From assembly GCA_902768985.1 (NCBI GenBank), contig CACXNA010000011.1, positions 1-62,067 on the forward strand: a DNA stretch of 62,067 nucleotides, read 5' to 3'. The DNA comes from an uncultured Bacteroidia bacterium. GTDB taxonomy: Bacteria; Bacteroidota; Bacteroidia; Bacteroidales; UBA932. This document shows positions 9,741-19,172 of the stretch, piece by piece. Under the pieces are notes generated by a model, which worked only from the letters and a program-made list of their open reading frames with translations, had not been told where the DNA came from and did no database searches. Made by a program: the position numbers and the translations under genes. Position 1 is the stretch's first letter. The number at the start of each line of letters is the position of its first letter.

Positions 9741-10370
9741 ATGAGTAAAGTACACGTTATCGACCATCCGATGGTGCAGCACAAACTGACCATCATGCGT
9801 GACAAAGAGACGGGTCCCAAGGATTTCCGCCAGCTTCTCAATGAGATTTCCCTGCTGATGGGTTATGAGATCACCCGTGAGATCCCCCTGGAAGAGATCG
9901 AGATCGAAACCCCGATCCGCAAAATGACCGCCAAACGGGTTTCGGGCCGCAAAATGGCCATCATCCCCATCCTGCGTGCGGGCCTGGGTATGGTGGACGG
10001 CCTGCTGAACCTCGTGCCCGTGGCCAAGGTCGGCCATATCGGCCTGTACCGCAACGAGAAGACCCACGAGCCTGTCGTCTATTACTGCAAGCTCCCGGAG
10101 GATATCAACGACCGTTTCGTGATCGTGACGGATCCGATGCTCGCCACGGGCGGCAGTTCCTGCGACGCCCTGCAGATGCTGAAGGACCGCGGATGTACGA
10201 ATATCAAGCTGATGTGCCTCGTAGCGGCGCCGGAAGGCATCAAAAAGGTGCAGGAGGCGCATCCGGACGTGGATATCTACGTGGCTGCCATCGACGAGCG
10301 GCTGAACGAGAACGCCTACATCGTCCCGGGTCTCGGCGACGCCGGCGACCGAATATTCGGAACGAAGTAA
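9741..10370 (+). CDS. upp: Uracil phosphoribosyltransferase
   Basis: A 209-residue UPRTase converting uracil and PRPP to UMP. Landmarks: [12 protein letters not shown] (76-87), PRPP-binding DPMLATGGS (131-139) and the uracil-binding C-terminus [16 protein letters not shown]. The length is exactly that of the family. It is the last gene of the 7372-10370 operon and ends at a bidirectional terminator. Confidence 0.98.
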   Translation: MSKVHVIDHPMVQHKLTIMRDKETGPKDFRQLLNEISLLMGYEITREIPLEEIEIETPIRKMTAKRVSGRKMAIIPILRAGLGMVDGLLNLVPVAKVGHIGLYRNEKTHEPVVYYCKLPEDINDRFVIVTDPMLATGGSSCDALQMLKDRGCTNIKLMCLVAAPEGIKKVQEAHPDVDIYVAAIDERLNENAYIVPGLGDAGDRIFGTK

Positions 10371-10406
10371 AAGAAAAGGCGCTGCAACCGCAGCGCCTTT
10401 TCTTTT
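10371..10406. terminator. Bidirectional terminator between upp and rho
   Basis: A perfect 15-bp stem AAGAAAAGGCGCTGC / GCAGCGCCTTTTCTT with loop AACC and flanking A/T tracts. It starts right after the upp stop codon and ends at the rho stop codon. Confidence 0.92.
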
Positions 10407-12180
10407 AATAATTGTCGTAGTATTTCGCTTCGCGGGGTGAGACCTTGGACATGTTGTCCAGGAGGTCCTGGTTGGTCTTGTACTCGTCCATGAGCTGGAG
10501 CATGAAGTTCATGGCCTCCGTCGGATTCATGTCGGCGAGTAGCTTGCGCAGGATCCAGATCCGCTGGCTCTGGTCGGCGCGGTAGAGGAGGTCGTCGCGG
10601 CGGGTGCCGGAGAGCACCACGTTGACGGCCGGGAAGATGCGCCGGTTGGCGAGCGTGCGGTCCAGCTGGATCTCACTGTTGCCGGTGCCCTTGAATTCCT
10701 CGAAGATAACCTCATCCATCTTGGAGCCGGTCTCGGTCAGGGCCGTGGCGAGGATGGTCAGGGAACCGCCGCCCTCGATGTTACGCGCGGCGCCGAAGAA
10801 GCGCTTCGGCTTCTGCAGGGCGTTGGCGTCCACACCGCCGGTCAGCACCTTGCCGGACGCCGGCTGGACGGTGTTGTACGCGCGGGCGAGGCGGGTGATG
10901 GAGTCGAGCAGGATCACGACGTCGTGGCCGCATTCGACCAGGCGGCGGGCCTTCTCGATGACCATGTTGGCCACCTTGACATGCTTCTCGGCGGGCTCGT
11001 CGAAGGTGGAAGCGACCACCTCGGCTTGCACGCTGCGCTGCATGTCCGTGACTTCCTCGGGACGCTCGTCCACGAGAAGGACGATCTCGTACACCTCCGG
11101 ATGGTTGTTCGCGATGGCGTTGGCGATGCTCTTGAGCAGCAAGGTCTTACCGGCCTTCGGCGGGGAAACGATCAGCATACGCTGGCCCTTGCCGATGGGC
11201 GCGAACATGTCTACGATGCGGCAGCTGATGTCGCGGCCGCTGGCGCCGCCCGTGAGGTTGAATTTCTCGTCCGGGAAAAGGGGCGTCAGGAAGTCGAACG
11301 GCACGCGGTCGCGGATGAATTCGATGCTGCGGCCGTTGACGGACAGGATCCGCACCAGCGGGAAATATTTGTCGCCTTCGCGCGGCGGACGGATCTCGCC
11401 CGTGACGGTGTCGCCGCTCTTCAGGGCGTTGATCTTGATCTGCTGCTGGGAGACGTAGATGTCGTCCGGGGAATTCAGGTAGTTGTAGTCCGAGGAGCGG
11501 AGGAAGCCGTAGCCGTCCGGCATGATCTCCAGCACGCCCGTCGCCTCGACGGTGCCTTCGAACTCCGGCGCACGCTGGCGCGGGTTCTGCTGGTTGTTCT
11601 GGAAACGCTGGCGCTGCTGCTGGCCGGCCTGCGGCTGATTCGGCTGCTGCGGACGGGGCTGCTGGGCTTGCGGGGCCTCGGGCGCCTCCTGCGGCTTCTG
11701 CTCGGCAGGCTGCGCAGCAGCGGGCTCCTGGGCCGCCGCCTCGGCGTTGGCCTCGGCGTTCTTGGGCTTGCGGCCGCGCTTCTTGGGAGCGGCCGGCTGC
11801 TCCTGCTGCTGGGGCTTGCTGGCGGCAACTTCCTGCTCCGGCTTCTCCGGGGCGGGGGACTCGGCCTTGGGGGCCTTCTGCTTCCGGGTCGCATGCTTTT
11901 CCTGTTTAGGCTGCTTCTCCTGCTTCGGCTCCGCGGCGGACGCTGCCTCGGCAGGCTTGGCCTCGGCCTCCGTCTTCTTGGCGGGACGGCCGCGGCGGGC
12001 TTTGGGCTTGGCGCTCTCGGGGGTCGGCTTCACCGACTCCTGGCGCGCTTCGGCGTCCAGGATCTGATAAGCCAGGTTTTCATTGTCTAATTTCTTGATG
12101 CCTTTGATACTGAGATCATTGGCAATGGTCTCGAGCTGTTCTCTGTTCATCTTGTCCAGCTCGAACAGTTTGTGGGTCAT
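10405..12180 (-). CDS. rho: Transcription termination factor Rho with long disordered insert
   Basis: A 591-residue Rho, the hexameric RNA-dependent ATPase that terminates transcription. Order: an N-terminal Rho_N helical domain (about 1-45), a low-complexity region rich in A, P, Q, E and K (about 48-210) with AT-hook-like RRGRPAKK and KKRGRKPK motifs, the cold-shock RNA-binding domain (about 215-290), then the RecA-like ATPase with Walker [21 protein letters not shown], and [11 protein letters not shown]. Bacteroidetes Rho proteins typically carry such inserts, and one in Bacteroides has been shown to drive phase separation. It is about 170 residues longer than E. coli Rho. Confidence 0.97.
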   Translation of the reverse strand: MTHKLFELDKMNREQLETIANDLSIKGIKKLDNENLAYQILDAEARQESVKPTPESAKPKARRGRPAKKTEAEAKPAEAASAAEPKQEKQPKQEKHATRKQKAPKAESPAPEKPEQEVAASKPQQQEQPAAPKKRGRKPKNAEANAEAAAQEPAAAQPAEQKPQEAPEAPQAQQPRPQQPNQPQAGQQQRQRFQNNQQNPRQRAPEFEGTVEATGVLEIMPDGYGFLRSSDYNYLNSPDDIYVSQQQIKINALKSGDTVTGEIRPPREGDKYFPLVRILSVNGRSIEFIRDRVPFDFLTPLFPDEKFNLTGGASGRDISCRIVDMFAPIGKGQRMLIVSPPKAGKTLLLKSIANAIANNHPEVYEIVLLVDERPEEVTDMQRSVQAEVVASTFDEPAEKHVKVANMVIEKARRLVECGHDVVILLDSITRLARAYNTVQPASGKVLTGGVDANALQKPKRFFGAARNIEGGGSLTILATALTETGSKMDEVIFEEFKGTGNSEIQLDRTLANRRIFPAVNVVLSGTRRDDLLYRADQSQRIWILRKLLADMNPTEAMNFMLQLMDEYKTNQDLLDNMSKVSPREAKYYDNY

Positions 12181-12226
12181 GATGGAAAAATAATGTATCC
12201 AGCGAGTGCCGGATTGATTTGATGCG

Positions 12227-12234
12227 CAAATATA
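12227..12234 (-). promoter_or_regulatory. -7 box for rho
   Basis: TATATTTG on the minus strand, 46 bp upstream of the rho ATG. The intervening 5' leader could be an autoregulation site, but no hairpin stands out. Confidence 0.65.
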
Positions 12235-12244
12235 CGCAAAATCT

Positions 12245-14977
12245 TTAATTATCCCAATAACTGTTGCTTCTTTTGAAGCGCAGCAGATCGGCCAGCGCGG
12301 CGGCGTTGGCGGCGATCCGGAAGCTGTAGGACTTCCATTTTCCGGTCGGAATCCAGGACACGGCGATGTTGAAGCAGTGCAGGTCGTAGGAGGCGCTGAT
12401 GCTGGTGGTCGTGAGCTGCTTGGCCACGAAGTCGTAGCCCGAGCTGAGGTTGATAGACATCTTGGGCGTCAGCTTGATATTGCCCGAAGCGCTCAGCGTC
12501 GCGGAAATATTGTTCTTATGGGTGAGTGTGTTCAGCTCCCGGTCCCAGGTGTACATGCGCGACATGGAGAAACTGGCGCTCAGGTTCAGCGACCAGGGGA
12601 CGTTGGGATTGGTGTAGTAGATCCAGCCCTCCGGGATGTATTCTCCGGTGACCGGATGGTAGTAAATGCGTTGGTAATAATCGGCGGCGGAGCTGCCGCG
12701 GCCGTTTTGGCCCGTACCGTCGTAGCCGTTCATCGCGCCCTTGCCCGCCAGGGAATAGGAGGCCGAAGCGGAGAAGGTGGTCAAGCGCGCGAGGCCCTGG
12801 CCGGCCGCTATCGCGAAACGGTTGTAGCGCGTGCCCATGTCGCTGATCGCGTACGGGTCGAAGGAGGCGCTGGCGCTGATGCTCACCGCATTGAAGAGGG
12901 TGGTGGACATGCTCATCTGGATGGTGCTCATGCGCAGCGAATCCGCCAGGAAATTGTAGCTGGTGCTCAGGGTCAGCTGGTCGATCAGCTTGACTTTCTT
13001 GGATCCGGTGCCCGTGGTGTCGGCGAAGTCGCGCACCTTGGCTTCCAGGTTGTTGCCAATGGAGAGGGAGACCGCGCCGGACTGGCCCGGCGACGGGGGA
13101 CTGTTCAGCTGGCCGGAGTAGATGTTATACTGGTAGACCTTGTCGTTTCCGGCCGCGTCGACGTAGTTCAGGGTACGGTAGCCGTTGGCGTACGTGCCCT
13201 TCTCCGGGCTCCAGGAGAAGCTCACGGAGGGTGAAATCACATGCCGGATGGCCTGGATGCGGTGGTGCTTGCCGAAGTTAAATGTGCCGTACAGGCGCGT
13301 GCTCAGGGACGCGCCGACGGAGTAGTTCTGCGTGATGCCGAAGGTGTTGAACTGGTGTGTTGGTTGCGCCTCCACCTTGTCTGTTTCCGGATTATAGGCG
13401 TATTCCGTCTTTTGGAAGAACCAGTTCTGCGAATAGCTGACCGACGGGGCGAAACTGATGTATTTCAACAGCTGGAAGTTCGGCAGGCCAATCTGGAAGT
13501 CGTGTGACATGCCGGTCTTGAATTTCTCCAGCATGGAGGTGTTGAAGGCGAATTCCGAGGCCTTGAAATTGATCTTGTTCTGCAGGGTCGTGCGGTAGCC
13601 GATCGAGAACCGCTCGTAGAAACGCTCCTTGCCCACCCGGTTTTTCCGCTTGAACGGATACATCGTGCTCATGGAGAAGGTGATGTTCGGCAGGGTGAAG
13701 GTGTACGAGGAATCGCGGGAATTCTGGCTGTGCAGGGCGTTCACGCTGAGGTTGAACTTGCCGTTCCAGTTGCGGGACCAGGAAATGGACGAAGAGACCT
13801 GGTTCTGGATGGCCTCGCTGACCGAATGCGAATTGTAGCGGCTGTTGGACGGGCTCTGGAAATTGACGGACGCGCTGAAGGACGTGCCCGGGTGGGCCTT
13901 GGAATCCTGCGAGTGCGACCACCGCAGGCCGAAGTTGCGCGTCTGGAAAAAGTCCGGGGAGCCTTTCTCGCCCGTCTGGTCGTTGGAGTAGTTGAGCGAG
14001 AACGTGCCGTTGAATTTATAGTTGACCTTGTAGCGCGAGTTGATGTCGATGCCCCAGGAGCCCAGCGTATAATAGTCTCCTGTCACGGACAGGTCGAAAT
14101 GGTCGCCGAACACGAAATACATGCCCAGGTCGCGCATATAGAAGCCGCGCGCCTCTTCTTCGCCGAAACTCGGGAACAGGAGGCCCGTGGCGCGCTGCGG
14201 CCGCTTCGGGATGAACCCGAAGGGGAGTCCGATGAAGGGGAGGTGGACGTCTTCGACGACCAGGTGCGCCGGGCCGAAGACGGTGGTCTTGGTCTGGCTG
14301 ATGACCTTGCCGACGCTCAGGTCTATATAATAATGGGGATGGTCGTCGTCGCAGACCGTGTATTTGCCGTGGGAGAGGTTGATGGAGTGGTCGTCCATCA
14401 TCTTGATGTCGCGCCCGTGCAGGATGCCCTCGTTGTCGTTCGTGATCATGTTCTTGATCCGGGCCTTCTTGGAGTTGAAGTTGTAACGCACCTCCTCCAT
14501 GTTGTAGGTCTGGTTGCCCTGGGTCATGACCGGCCGGCCGTTCCATTCGCCGGAGAGGCTATCATAGACGCCGCAGGCGAACACGGTCCCGGCGTTCATG
14601 TCGTACTCCATGTAGTTGGCGGTCAGCTGCATGTCCTGGTACTTCACCGTCGTGGCGCCGTAGTAGTAGATGAGCCGGTTGCCGTGGGAGAAGTCGCTGA
14701 TCATGGAATCCGCCGCATTGGAGAAGGCCGGCACCTCGAGTGAGCTCTTGCCCAGCAGGGCCACGGAGTCGGCCTTGCGCAGGGAGTCCACGTGAGCGAG
14801 CGAATCCCGGCGCGCCAGGGTGGCGGAGTCGGGGAGGACGATCTCTTTCTCGACGCGGGTCCCGTAGACGGTCCCGCTTCCGCGCCGGTTGCGTCGCAGC
14901 TGCGCATCCGCATCCGGCGCAAAAAGCGTCGTCAGCAGCACTGCAGCGCAACAAAATATGAAAGAGGTCTTCTTCAA
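12245..14977 (-). CDS. lptD: LptD-like outer-membrane LPS assembly protein
   Basis: About 910 residues. It starts with a signal peptide ([20 protein letters not shown], cleavage before QLRRN or near ADA), followed by an OstA/LptA-like beta-jellyroll (about 90-260: [38 protein letters not shown]) and a long C-terminal beta-barrel with alternating aromatic strands ending in SYWDN. It would insert lipooligosaccharide into the outer leaflet. The TTG at 14977 gives a clean signal peptide and leaves room for the -7 box at 15012-15019; a TTG at 15007 would put the start inside the opposing promoter. It is divergent from a cell-wall amidase. Confidence 0.85.
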   Translation of the reverse strand: MKKTSFIFCCAAVLLTTLFAPDADAQLRRNRRGSGTVYGTRVEKEIVLPDSATLARRDSLAHVDSLRKADSVALLGKSSLEVPAFSNAADSMISDFSHGNRLIYYYGATTVKYQDMQLTANYMEYDMNAGTVFACGVYDSLSGEWNGRPVMTQGNQTYNMEEVRYNFNSKKARIKNMITNDNEGILHGRDIKMMDDHSINLSHGKYTVCDDDHPHYYIDLSVGKVISQTKTTVFGPAHLVVEDVHLPFIGLPFGFIPKRPQRATGLLFPSFGEEEARGFYMRDLGMYFVFGDHFDLSVTGDYYTLGSWGIDINSRYKVNYKFNGTFSLNYSNDQTGEKGSPDFFQTRNFGLRWSHSQDSKAHPGTSFSASVNFQSPSNSRYNSHSVSEAIQNQVSSSISWSRNWNGKFNLSVNALHSQNSRDSSYTFTLPNITFSMSTMYPFKRKNRVGKERFYERFSIGYRTTLQNKINFKASEFAFNTSMLEKFKTGMSHDFQIGLPNFQLLKYISFAPSVSYSQNWFFQKTEYAYNPETDKVEAQPTHQFNTFGITQNYSVGASLSTRLYGTFNFGKHHRIQAIRHVISPSVSFSWSPEKGTYANGYRTLNYVDAAGNDKVYQYNIYSGQLNSPPSPGQSGAVSLSIGNNLEAKVRDFADTTGTGSKKVKLIDQLTLSTSYNFLADSLRMSTIQMSMSTTLFNAVSISASASFDPYAISDMGTRYNRFAIAAGQGLARLTTFSASASYSLAGKGAMNGYDGTGQNGRGSSAADYYQRIYYHPVTGEYIPEGWIYYTNPNVPWSLNLSASFSMSRMYTWDRELNTLTHKNNISATLSASGNIKLTPKMSINLSSGYDFVAKQLTTTSISASYDLHCFNIAVSWIPTGKWKSYSFRIAANAAALADLLRFKRSNSYWDN

Positions 14978-14992
14978 ATGCACGATTTTTGC

Positions 14993-15000
14993 TATCTTTG
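14993..15000 (+). promoter_or_regulatory. -7 box for the amidase gene
   Basis: TATCTTTG matches TAnnTTTG, 29 bp before the TTG start at 15030. It lies inside the short lptD/amidase divergent region and supports the late start for both genes. Confidence 0.7.
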
Positions 15001-15011
15001 CATGCAATCTA

Positions 15012-15042
15012 CAAAAATACTACATATTTTTGAAACGCACAA
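15012..15042 (-). promoter_or_regulatory. Promoter for lptD
   Basis: Minus-strand TATTTTTG at 15019-15012 with a TTG -33 element at 15042-15040, 20 bp upstream. The -33 element lies within the first codons of the opposing amidase gene, so the two promoters overlap. Confidence 0.65.
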
Positions 15043-16124
15043 TCTGCATTGTCCTTGCCGTATTGCTCTCGACGGTCTCATGGGCGGATGAACACCTCCG
15101 CCTCTCCACGGTCGTCATCGACCCCGGGCACGGCGGGAAGGACCCCGGCGCCGTCAGCCGTGACAAGAAGTCCTACGAGAAGACGTTCACGCTGAGCATT
15201 TCGCAGGCCATTGCAGACAAGATCCGTGCCGCCTATCCTGATATGAAAGTGGTTCTGACCCGCTCTGATGACACGTATGTGACGGTGGGCGGTCGGGCCG
15301 ATATTGCTAACAAGGAGGAGGCCGACCTCTTTATTTCCGTGCATCACAACGCCGTGGCGAACGCCTCGCCCAACGGCTTCTCCGTCCACGTCCTCGGGCA
15401 GTCCTCCAAGAAGGGTACGGACCTGTATGCCAACAATATGGACATCGTCCGCCGGGAGAATGCGGTCATCCTGCTGGAAGACGATTACTCCACGACCTAC
15501 GGGGATTTCGACCCGAACGATCCGGAGTCCTATATCTTCATGAACCTGATGCAGAATGCGAACCTGGAACAGAGCGTCCGCTTCGCGCAGCTGGTCGAGA
15601 AGAACCTGAAGGGCGGCCCGATCAAGAACGACCGCGGCCTCTCGCAGGATCCCTTCCTGGTCCTCTGGCGCACGGCCATGCCGGCCGTCCTGCTGGAGCT
15701 GGGCTTCCTCTCCAACGACAACGACCTGAAGGTGCTGAAGAGCGCCGACGACCGCGAAAAGATCGCGGAGCGCGTCTTCCAGGCGTTTAAGGAATATAAG
15801 GAGATCTACGAAGGGACGGTGGCGACCGAAACGGCCCCCGCCACGCAGCCCGAAGTGGAGAAACCGGCCGCCAAACAGGAGACGAAGGTGGAAACGGTCT
15901 ATGCCGTGCAGATCTTCGCCGTCGGGAAAAAGATGGATCCGAAGGCCCGCGAATTCATGGGCTACACGCCCAAGATCATCCAGGGAGAAAAGCTCTATAA
16001 ATACTATATAGGAGTCAGCGATTCGGCCGCCGGTGCGCGCAAACATTTGTCCGCCATCCGCAAGAAATATCCGGATGCTTTCCTGGTCAAAATCTGCGGC
16101 ACGGAAGTCACCCGGATCAATTAA
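15030..16124 (+). CDS. N-acetylmuramoyl-L-alanine amidase with C-terminal SPOR domain
   Basis: About 364 residues. A signal peptide (MKRTICIVLAVLLSTVSWA) leads to an Amidase_3 catalytic domain: VVIDPGHGGKDPGAV with the first zinc histidine at 34, a glutamate and ISVHHNA with the third ligand, and LLELGFLSN with the catalytic glutamate. A linker rich in A, P, E and T follows, then a SPOR-like domain (about 290-364, VYAVQIFAVGKK ... KYYIGVSDSAAGARKH) that would bind denuded septal glycan. It would split daughter cells by cleaving peptide stems. The TTG start is chosen because the -7 box leaves no upstream in-frame start in the transcript. Confidence 0.9.
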   Translation: MKRTICIVLAVLLSTVSWADEHLRLSTVVIDPGHGGKDPGAVSRDKKSYEKTFTLSISQAIADKIRAAYPDMKVVLTRSDDTYVTVGGRADIANKEEADLFISVHHNAVANASPNGFSVHVLGQSSKKGTDLYANNMDIVRRENAVILLEDDYSTTYGDFDPNDPESYIFMNLMQNANLEQSVRFAQLVEKNLKGGPIKNDRGLSQDPFLVLWRTAMPAVLLELGFLSNDNDLKVLKSADDREKIAERVFQAFKEYKEIYEGTVATETAPATQPEVEKPAAKQETKVETVYAVQIFAVGKKMDPKAREFMGYTPKIIQGEKLYKYYIGVSDSAAGARKHLSAIRKKYPDAFLVKICGTEVTRIN

Positions 16125-16443
16125 GAATTCGCATTTTCTGAGACAATATCCGCATGATTTTCAAGCGGGAAACCGATTGCAGATTGCTGAATCGTATAGA
16201 GGGTAGTTTGGATTATTTCTAAATAGCTAAATGCTTGAAATTTAAGGGCGTTGTCGTTGAATTGCTATTGTAATGTGCTGAAAAACAACCTGATAGAAAC
16301 GGCTGGGCACGCACCGCATTTCTATATTTTAGCACAAATATTTTTCAAAAGCAATATCATAAAAATATTTTTTTCACTTTTTTTTCCTCCATCTTTGCAC
16401 ACGCAGTTCGGCTTTGTTAGTTAGTCGCATTGTGCACCACAGA
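16125..16443. other. AT-rich intergenic region upstream of dnaA
   Basis: About 320 bp without a gene. The sequence is markedly AT-richer than its surroundings, with long A and T runs at 16330-16385. CATCTTTG at 16390-16397 is a one-mismatch -7 box for dnaA, leaving a leader of about 40 bp. I searched for DnaA boxes (TTATnCACA) by eye and found none, so there is no support for an origin here. Confidence 0.5.
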
Positions 16444-17868
16444 ATGAATCCTCAAGAGAGACATATTGAAGTCTGGAACGACTGTCTGCGCATCATTGAG
16501 CAGAACGTCGAGCCGCAGCAATTTAAGGTATGGTTCCGCCCGATCCGTGCCGTCTCTCTGCAGGACTCCAAGCTGACCGTCGAGGTCCCGTCCCTCTTCT
16601 TCCAGGAGTACGTCGAATCCGCCTTCCTGGATATTATCCGGAAGACGCTCATTCGTGTGGTTGGGGAGGACGCCCAGCTGAGCTACATGGTCCGTCCGGT
16701 GACCAATCAGCCGGAGATGCGTTTCTCCGGTCAGCGGGCCACCACTCCGGTGAATCCCCAGGTGACCATCAACACGACCCCGACCGCCAATCCCAGCCCG
16801 TTCATCTATCCGGGTCTGCAGAAGGTCCAGATCAATCCGCGCCTCAATCCCGTCTATTGCTTCGCCAACCTCATCCAGGGCGAGTGCAACAAGATGGGCG
16901 TGACCGCCGGCGAGAATATCGCCGCGGCCCCCGGCAAGACGGTCTTCAACCCGCTCTTCATCTTCGGCGGCCCCGGTCTCGGCAAGACCCACCTCGCGCA
17001 GGCCATCGGCATCGCGATCAAGGAGAAGTTCCCCGACCAGGTGGTGCTCTATGTGACGGGCAACGAATTCAAGACGACTTATATGCATGCCGTGTCCGTA
17101 ATGAACAAGCTGACGGACTTCATGGCGTACTATATGAAATTGGATGTGCTGATCGTGGACGACATCCAGGACCTGCTGGGCCCCGGCTGCCAGAACGCTT
17201 TCTTCAACATTTTCAACTACCTGCACCAGAGCGGCAAGCAGCTCATCTTCACGTCCGACCGGGCTCCGGTGGACCTGCAGAATTTCGAAGATCGGCTCCT
17301 TTCCCGTTTCAAGTGGGGCCTCTCCGTCCAGCTGACGCATCCGGACTATAAGACGCGCCTGCAGATGCTCCGCTCGCGCGCCGAGCGCGAGGGTGTTGCG
17401 ATCCCGGATGAGGTGCTCGACTTCCTGGCCAATCGCGTCAAGACGAACTTCCGCGAGCTGGAAGGCGCGCTCATCTCGCTAATTGCCCACGCTTCCGTGG
17501 AGCGCGGCCGCACCATGCTCGAGCTGGCGAACGACATCACGGAAAACCTCGTCGGCGACGAGAAATCCGACCTGGACATCGACAAAGTGCAGAAATCCGT
17601 GTGCGAGTACTTCAACATCAGCCGCGAAGACCTGCTCTCCAAGTCGCGCAAGCGCCAGATCGTCCAGGCCCGCCAGATCGCGATGTTCCTGAGCCGCAAC
17701 CTCATCACCAACTGCTCGCTCGCCACGATCGGACAGGAGATCGGCGGCAAGGACCATGCGACGGTCCTGCACGCCTGCACCACCGTCTCCGACCTGATGG
17801 CCACGGACAAGGTGTTCAAGAAATATGTGACGGACATCGAGTCGATGCTCGTGCCCGCTATCCGATAA
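16444..17868 (+). CDS. dnaA: Chromosomal replication initiator protein DnaA
   Basis: A 474-residue DnaA that binds origin DnaA boxes and opens the duplex in its ATP form. Order: N-terminal domain I (NDCLRIIEQNVEPQQFKVWF), a short variable linker (about 95-125), the AAA+ domain with Walker A GGPGLGKT (175-182), Walker B VLIVDDIQDL, and the C-terminal helix-turn-helix with the signature GGKDHATVLHACTTV. The ATG at 16444 matches the family start. It stands alone without dnaN, which is usual in Bacteroidetes. rpe follows by 15 bp on the same strand. Confidence 0.97.
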   Translation: MNPQERHIEVWNDCLRIIEQNVEPQQFKVWFRPIRAVSLQDSKLTVEVPSLFFQEYVESAFLDIIRKTLIRVVGEDAQLSYMVRPVTNQPEMRFSGQRATTPVNPQVTINTTPTANPSPFIYPGLQKVQINPRLNPVYCFANLIQGECNKMGVTAGENIAAAPGKTVFNPLFIFGGPGLGKTHLAQAIGIAIKEKFPDQVVLYVTGNEFKTTYMHAVSVMNKLTDFMAYYMKLDVLIVDDIQDLLGPGCQNAFFNIFNYLHQSGKQLIFTSDRAPVDLQNFEDRLLSRFKWGLSVQLTHPDYKTRLQMLRSRAEREGVAIPDEVLDFLANRVKTNFRELEGALISLIAHASVERGRTMLELANDITENLVGDEKSDLDIDKVQKSVCEYFNISREDLLSKSRKRQIVQARQIAMFLSRNLITNCSLATIGQEIGGKDHATVLHACTTVSDLMATDKVFKKYVTDIESMLVPAIR

Positions 17869-17883
17869 TCCCGTTTTCACGAT

Positions 17884-18531
17884 ATGTTCCAGATTGCCCC
17901 TTCCATTCTGGCGGCGGATTTTCTCCATTTGGAGAAGGACATTGAGCTCATCAACCGCTGCGGCGACATCATCCACCTCGATGTGATGGACGGCACGCTC
18001 GTTCCCAATATTTCGTTCGGCTTTTCGGTCATCGACCAGGTGGCGAAGATCGCCAAGGCGCCGATGGACGCGCACCTGATGGTCGTCCATCCGGAGCGCT
18101 GGTTCGAGAAAGTGGCGAAGGACGGCGTGCAGATGTGTTCCTTCCATTGGGAGGCCGCCGGGCGCAACACTTCGCGTTTCATCGAGAAGCTCCATTCGCT
18201 GGGTGTGAAGGCGGGCGTCGCCATCAATCCGGACGTTCCTGTGAGCCGCCTCTATCCGTACATCGGCAAGGCCGATTATTTCCTCGTGATGTCCGTTTTT
18301 GCCGGCTTCGGCGGGCAGAAGTTCATCTACGAGACGCTGGACCGCGTGGAAGCGCTGAAGGCCGAAATCAAGAATAGGGGAGCGCAGGCGCTCATCGAGA
18401 TCGACGGCGGCGTGTATGAAGGGAATGTGCGGGCTGTCGAAGAAGCCGGCGTGGATATCGCCGTGGCGGGCAGCGCCGTGTTCGGCGCACCGGACCCGGC
18501 GGCGGCTATTTCTGCCCTTCGGGGAGCCTGA
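17884..18531 (+). CDS. rpe: Ribulose-phosphate 3-epimerase
   Basis: A 215-residue TIM-barrel enzyme interconverting ribulose-5-phosphate and xylulose-5-phosphate in the pentose phosphate pathway. Landmarks: IAPSILAADF, HLDVMDGTLVPNISFG with the metal histidine and catalytic aspartate, DAHLMV, the SVFAGFGGQKFI phosphate loop (usual form is TVNPGFGGQ) and EIDGGV. Its last 26 bp overlap the convergent birA gene. Confidence 0.95.
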   Translation: MFQIAPSILAADFLHLEKDIELINRCGDIIHLDVMDGTLVPNISFGFSVIDQVAKIAKAPMDAHLMVVHPERWFEKVAKDGVQMCSFHWEAAGRNTSRFIEKLHSLGVKAGVAINPDVPVSRLYPYIGKADYFLVMSVFAGFGGQKFIYETLDRVEALKAEIKNRGAQALIEIDGGVYEGNVRAVEEAGVDIAVAGSAVFGAPDPAAAISALRGA

Positions 18532-19135
18532 ACATATATTTTCCGAATTCTTCTTGCAGAGAGATTCTGCCGTCGGGTGAGGCCAGCTGGCCGAATCGGC
18601 GGCGGATTTCTTTTTCCAGCGCGACCAGCTCGGCGGCCGGGTCGTAGCGCTGCCCGGTCAGCTCGCGCAGCGACACGGGGTTGGGCAGCTCCGCGGGCCA
18701 GTCGGTCTCATTGAGGTTCAGGCCGATGCCGACGATGCTGGTGCGCACCTGGCCCTCTGAAACCGTGTTTTCGATGAGAATGCCGCAGATCTTCCGGTCA
18801 TCCACCCAGATGTCGTTGGGCCATTTGATGCGGGCCTGGACGCCCCGGGCGAGCAGGTAGTCCCGCAAGGCGAGGGTGGTCACCTGCGTGATCAGCAGGG
18901 CGTCGGAGGCGGCCAGGGCGCAGGCGCCCTCGAAGCGGTAGAGAATGCTGAACGTGAGGTTCAGGCCGGGCGTAGCGAACCAGGTGTGCGTGCCCTGGCC
19001 GCGGCCGGCCGTCTGCTCGCGTGTCGCCACGATTGACAAATTGTCAAAGCTCGAAATCCGCTTCCTGAGCTCGCTGTTGGTCGAATCGACCGTGTCCAGC
19101 CATAGAATATGCGCGCCCGCGTGGGATGGTTCCAT
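18506..19135 (-). CDS. birA: Biotin--[acetyl-CoA-carboxylase] ligase
   Basis: A 209-residue group I biotin protein ligase: the catalytic domain only, without the DNA-binding domain of E. coli BirA. It has DTVDSTNSELR, the biotinyl-AMP loop GRGQGTHTW (usual GRGRxxxxW), KWPNDIWVDDRKICGILIE and GIGLNLNE. It attaches biotin to carboxyl carrier proteins. The ATG at 19135 gives the compact family start. Its 3' end overlaps rpe by 26 bp in convergent orientation, so the two transcripts must read through each other. Confidence 0.92.
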   Translation of the reverse strand: MEPSHAGAHILWLDTVDSTNSELRKRISSFDNLSIVATREQTAGRGQGTHTWFATPGLNLTFSILYRFEGACALAASDALLITQVTTLALRDYLLARGVQARIKWPNDIWVDDRKICGILIENTVSEGQVRTSIVGIGLNLNETDWPAELPNPVSLRELTGQRYDPAAELVALEKEIRRRFGQLASPDGRISLQEEFGKYMFRLPEGQK

Positions 19136-19144
19136 TTTTGTTAT

Positions 19145-19152
19145 TATATTTG
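19145..19152 (+). promoter_or_regulatory. -7 box for ftsH operon
   Basis: TATATTTG, 21 bp upstream of the ftsH ATG at 19173 and 10 bp from the divergent birA start. Confidence 0.65.
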
Positions 19153-19172
19153 TAAAAGCAAAAATACGCAAG

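Noticed and set aside
16125-16443. Replication origin next to dnaA
   Set aside because: The region is AT-rich, but I find no cluster of DnaA boxes, and Bacteroidetes origins are not reliably next to dnaA. A GC-skew plot of the full genome would decide.
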